From the NCBI GenBank assembly GCA_937132065.1, contig CAKZNT010000032.1, positions 1 through 64,000 of the forward strand: 64,000 bases of DNA, written 5' to 3'. Of this stretch, positions 63,810-64,000 are shown in pieces. The DNA comes from an uncultured Loktanella sp. (GTDB lineage Bacteria; Pseudomonadota; Alphaproteobacteria; Rhodobacterales; Rhodobacteraceae). A program made the translations under genes and the position numbers. Under the pieces are notes generated by a model. It did not search any database. It worked only from the letters and a program-made list of their open reading frames with translations, and was not told where the DNA came from. Numbering within the stretch: position 1 is the first letter of the stretch; each line of letters starts with the position of its first letter.

Positions 63810-64000
63810 TTAGTATTCGCGCACCGCGATCACGCCTGCGTCACAAAAGCGGCGGCAGTCATTTGCATCTTTACCGATATCGTCGGCGCCAACGCTTGAT
63901 GCCATGCCAAGCCCTTCAAAGCGCATGTCGTCGCATTCGTGATCATCAGCGTATTCGCCGGAGTTATCGCCAAAGTCGATAGCCGCACATTGCGTGACCT
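63810..64000 (-). CDS. C-terminal part of a protein with the DFGDxSGEYAxDxECDD repeat, cut by window edge
   Basis: The leftward frame from the edge to TAA at 63812-63810 encodes 62 residues with an acidic Cys-containing unit: DFGDNSGEYADDHECDDMR, then FEGLGMASS, DDIGKDANDCRRFCDAG. I recall this unit from the C-termini of many exported proteobacterial proteins. The upstream catalytic or other domain is outside the window. Confidence 0.6.
   Translation of the reverse strand, partial: VTQCAAIDFGDNSGEYADDHECDDMRFEGLGMASSVGADDIGKDANDCRRFCDAGVIAVREY

Overview
The window looks like the chromosome of a marine alphaproteobacterium of the order Rhodobacterales (Roseobacter group). The reasons are a CcrM-type GANTC methyltransferase next to rnhB, TRAP transporters, a DUF2783/FAD-monooxygenase/MBL trio, DUF4170, DUF2125 and DUF3576 proteins, an acidic C-terminal-Phe porin, and phenylacetate and homogentisate catabolic operons. 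No species is assigned.

Layout. 1-1487 is the end of an integrative element: a DNA-binding protein fragment, an excisionase-like gene, a tyrosine recombinase, and a 50-nt 3' fragment of tRNA-Arg(CCT) that marks the attachment site. 1578-3903 holds a decayed and an intact copy of a CARDB/RTX calcium-repeat protein. 3945-4902 is a small secreted protein plus an unusual membrane protein with a C-terminal winged helix. 5055-7456 carries a secreted protein, rnhB and ccrM. 7617-17852 is an aromatic catabolic region: FAD monooxygenase, MBL hydrolase, two MarR regulators, a three-gene TRAP transporter and hmgA-maiA-fahA, which would take homogentisate to fumarate and acetoacetate. 17905-31681 is a complete phenylacetyl-CoA catabolon in three transcription units: paaHF-Z-X leftward, paaG-I-K-R rightward, and paaJABCDE plus a PaaA paralogue leftward. 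TetR-type (PaaR) boxes lie at both divergent or upstream control regions.

31793-48339 is mostly housekeeping and envelope genes: GNAT, DUF6151, alkB, mutY, dciA-like, dsbA-like, a CoA transferase, lpxK-waaA, cysQ-pmbA, a DUF2125 protein, SDR, an enoyl-CoA hydratase-like protein, mscS, an HI0933-like flavoprotein and a sulfotransferase-like protein. 48777-49261 encodes two tandem tiny exported hydrophobic peptides of unknown function. 49320-62691 contains holA-lptE-leuS, a DUF3576 lipoprotein, a porin, yggS-rluA, a VOC dioxygenase, an aldehyde dehydrogenase, a peroxiredoxin, a SnoaL-like protein and pnp. The right end has a DoxX-like gene, a short unknown gene and a protein cut by the window edge.

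The most notable unexplained signals are: a 43-bp element of three GTGCAC palindromes at exact 11-bp phasing, found upstream of two unrelated genes; the tandem mini-proteins; a PaaA paralogue that has lost one iron-binding motif at the end of the paa operon; the membrane winged-helix/secreted protein pair; two GANTC sites in the ccrM leader; and shared MarR-type operators in the homogentisate region.
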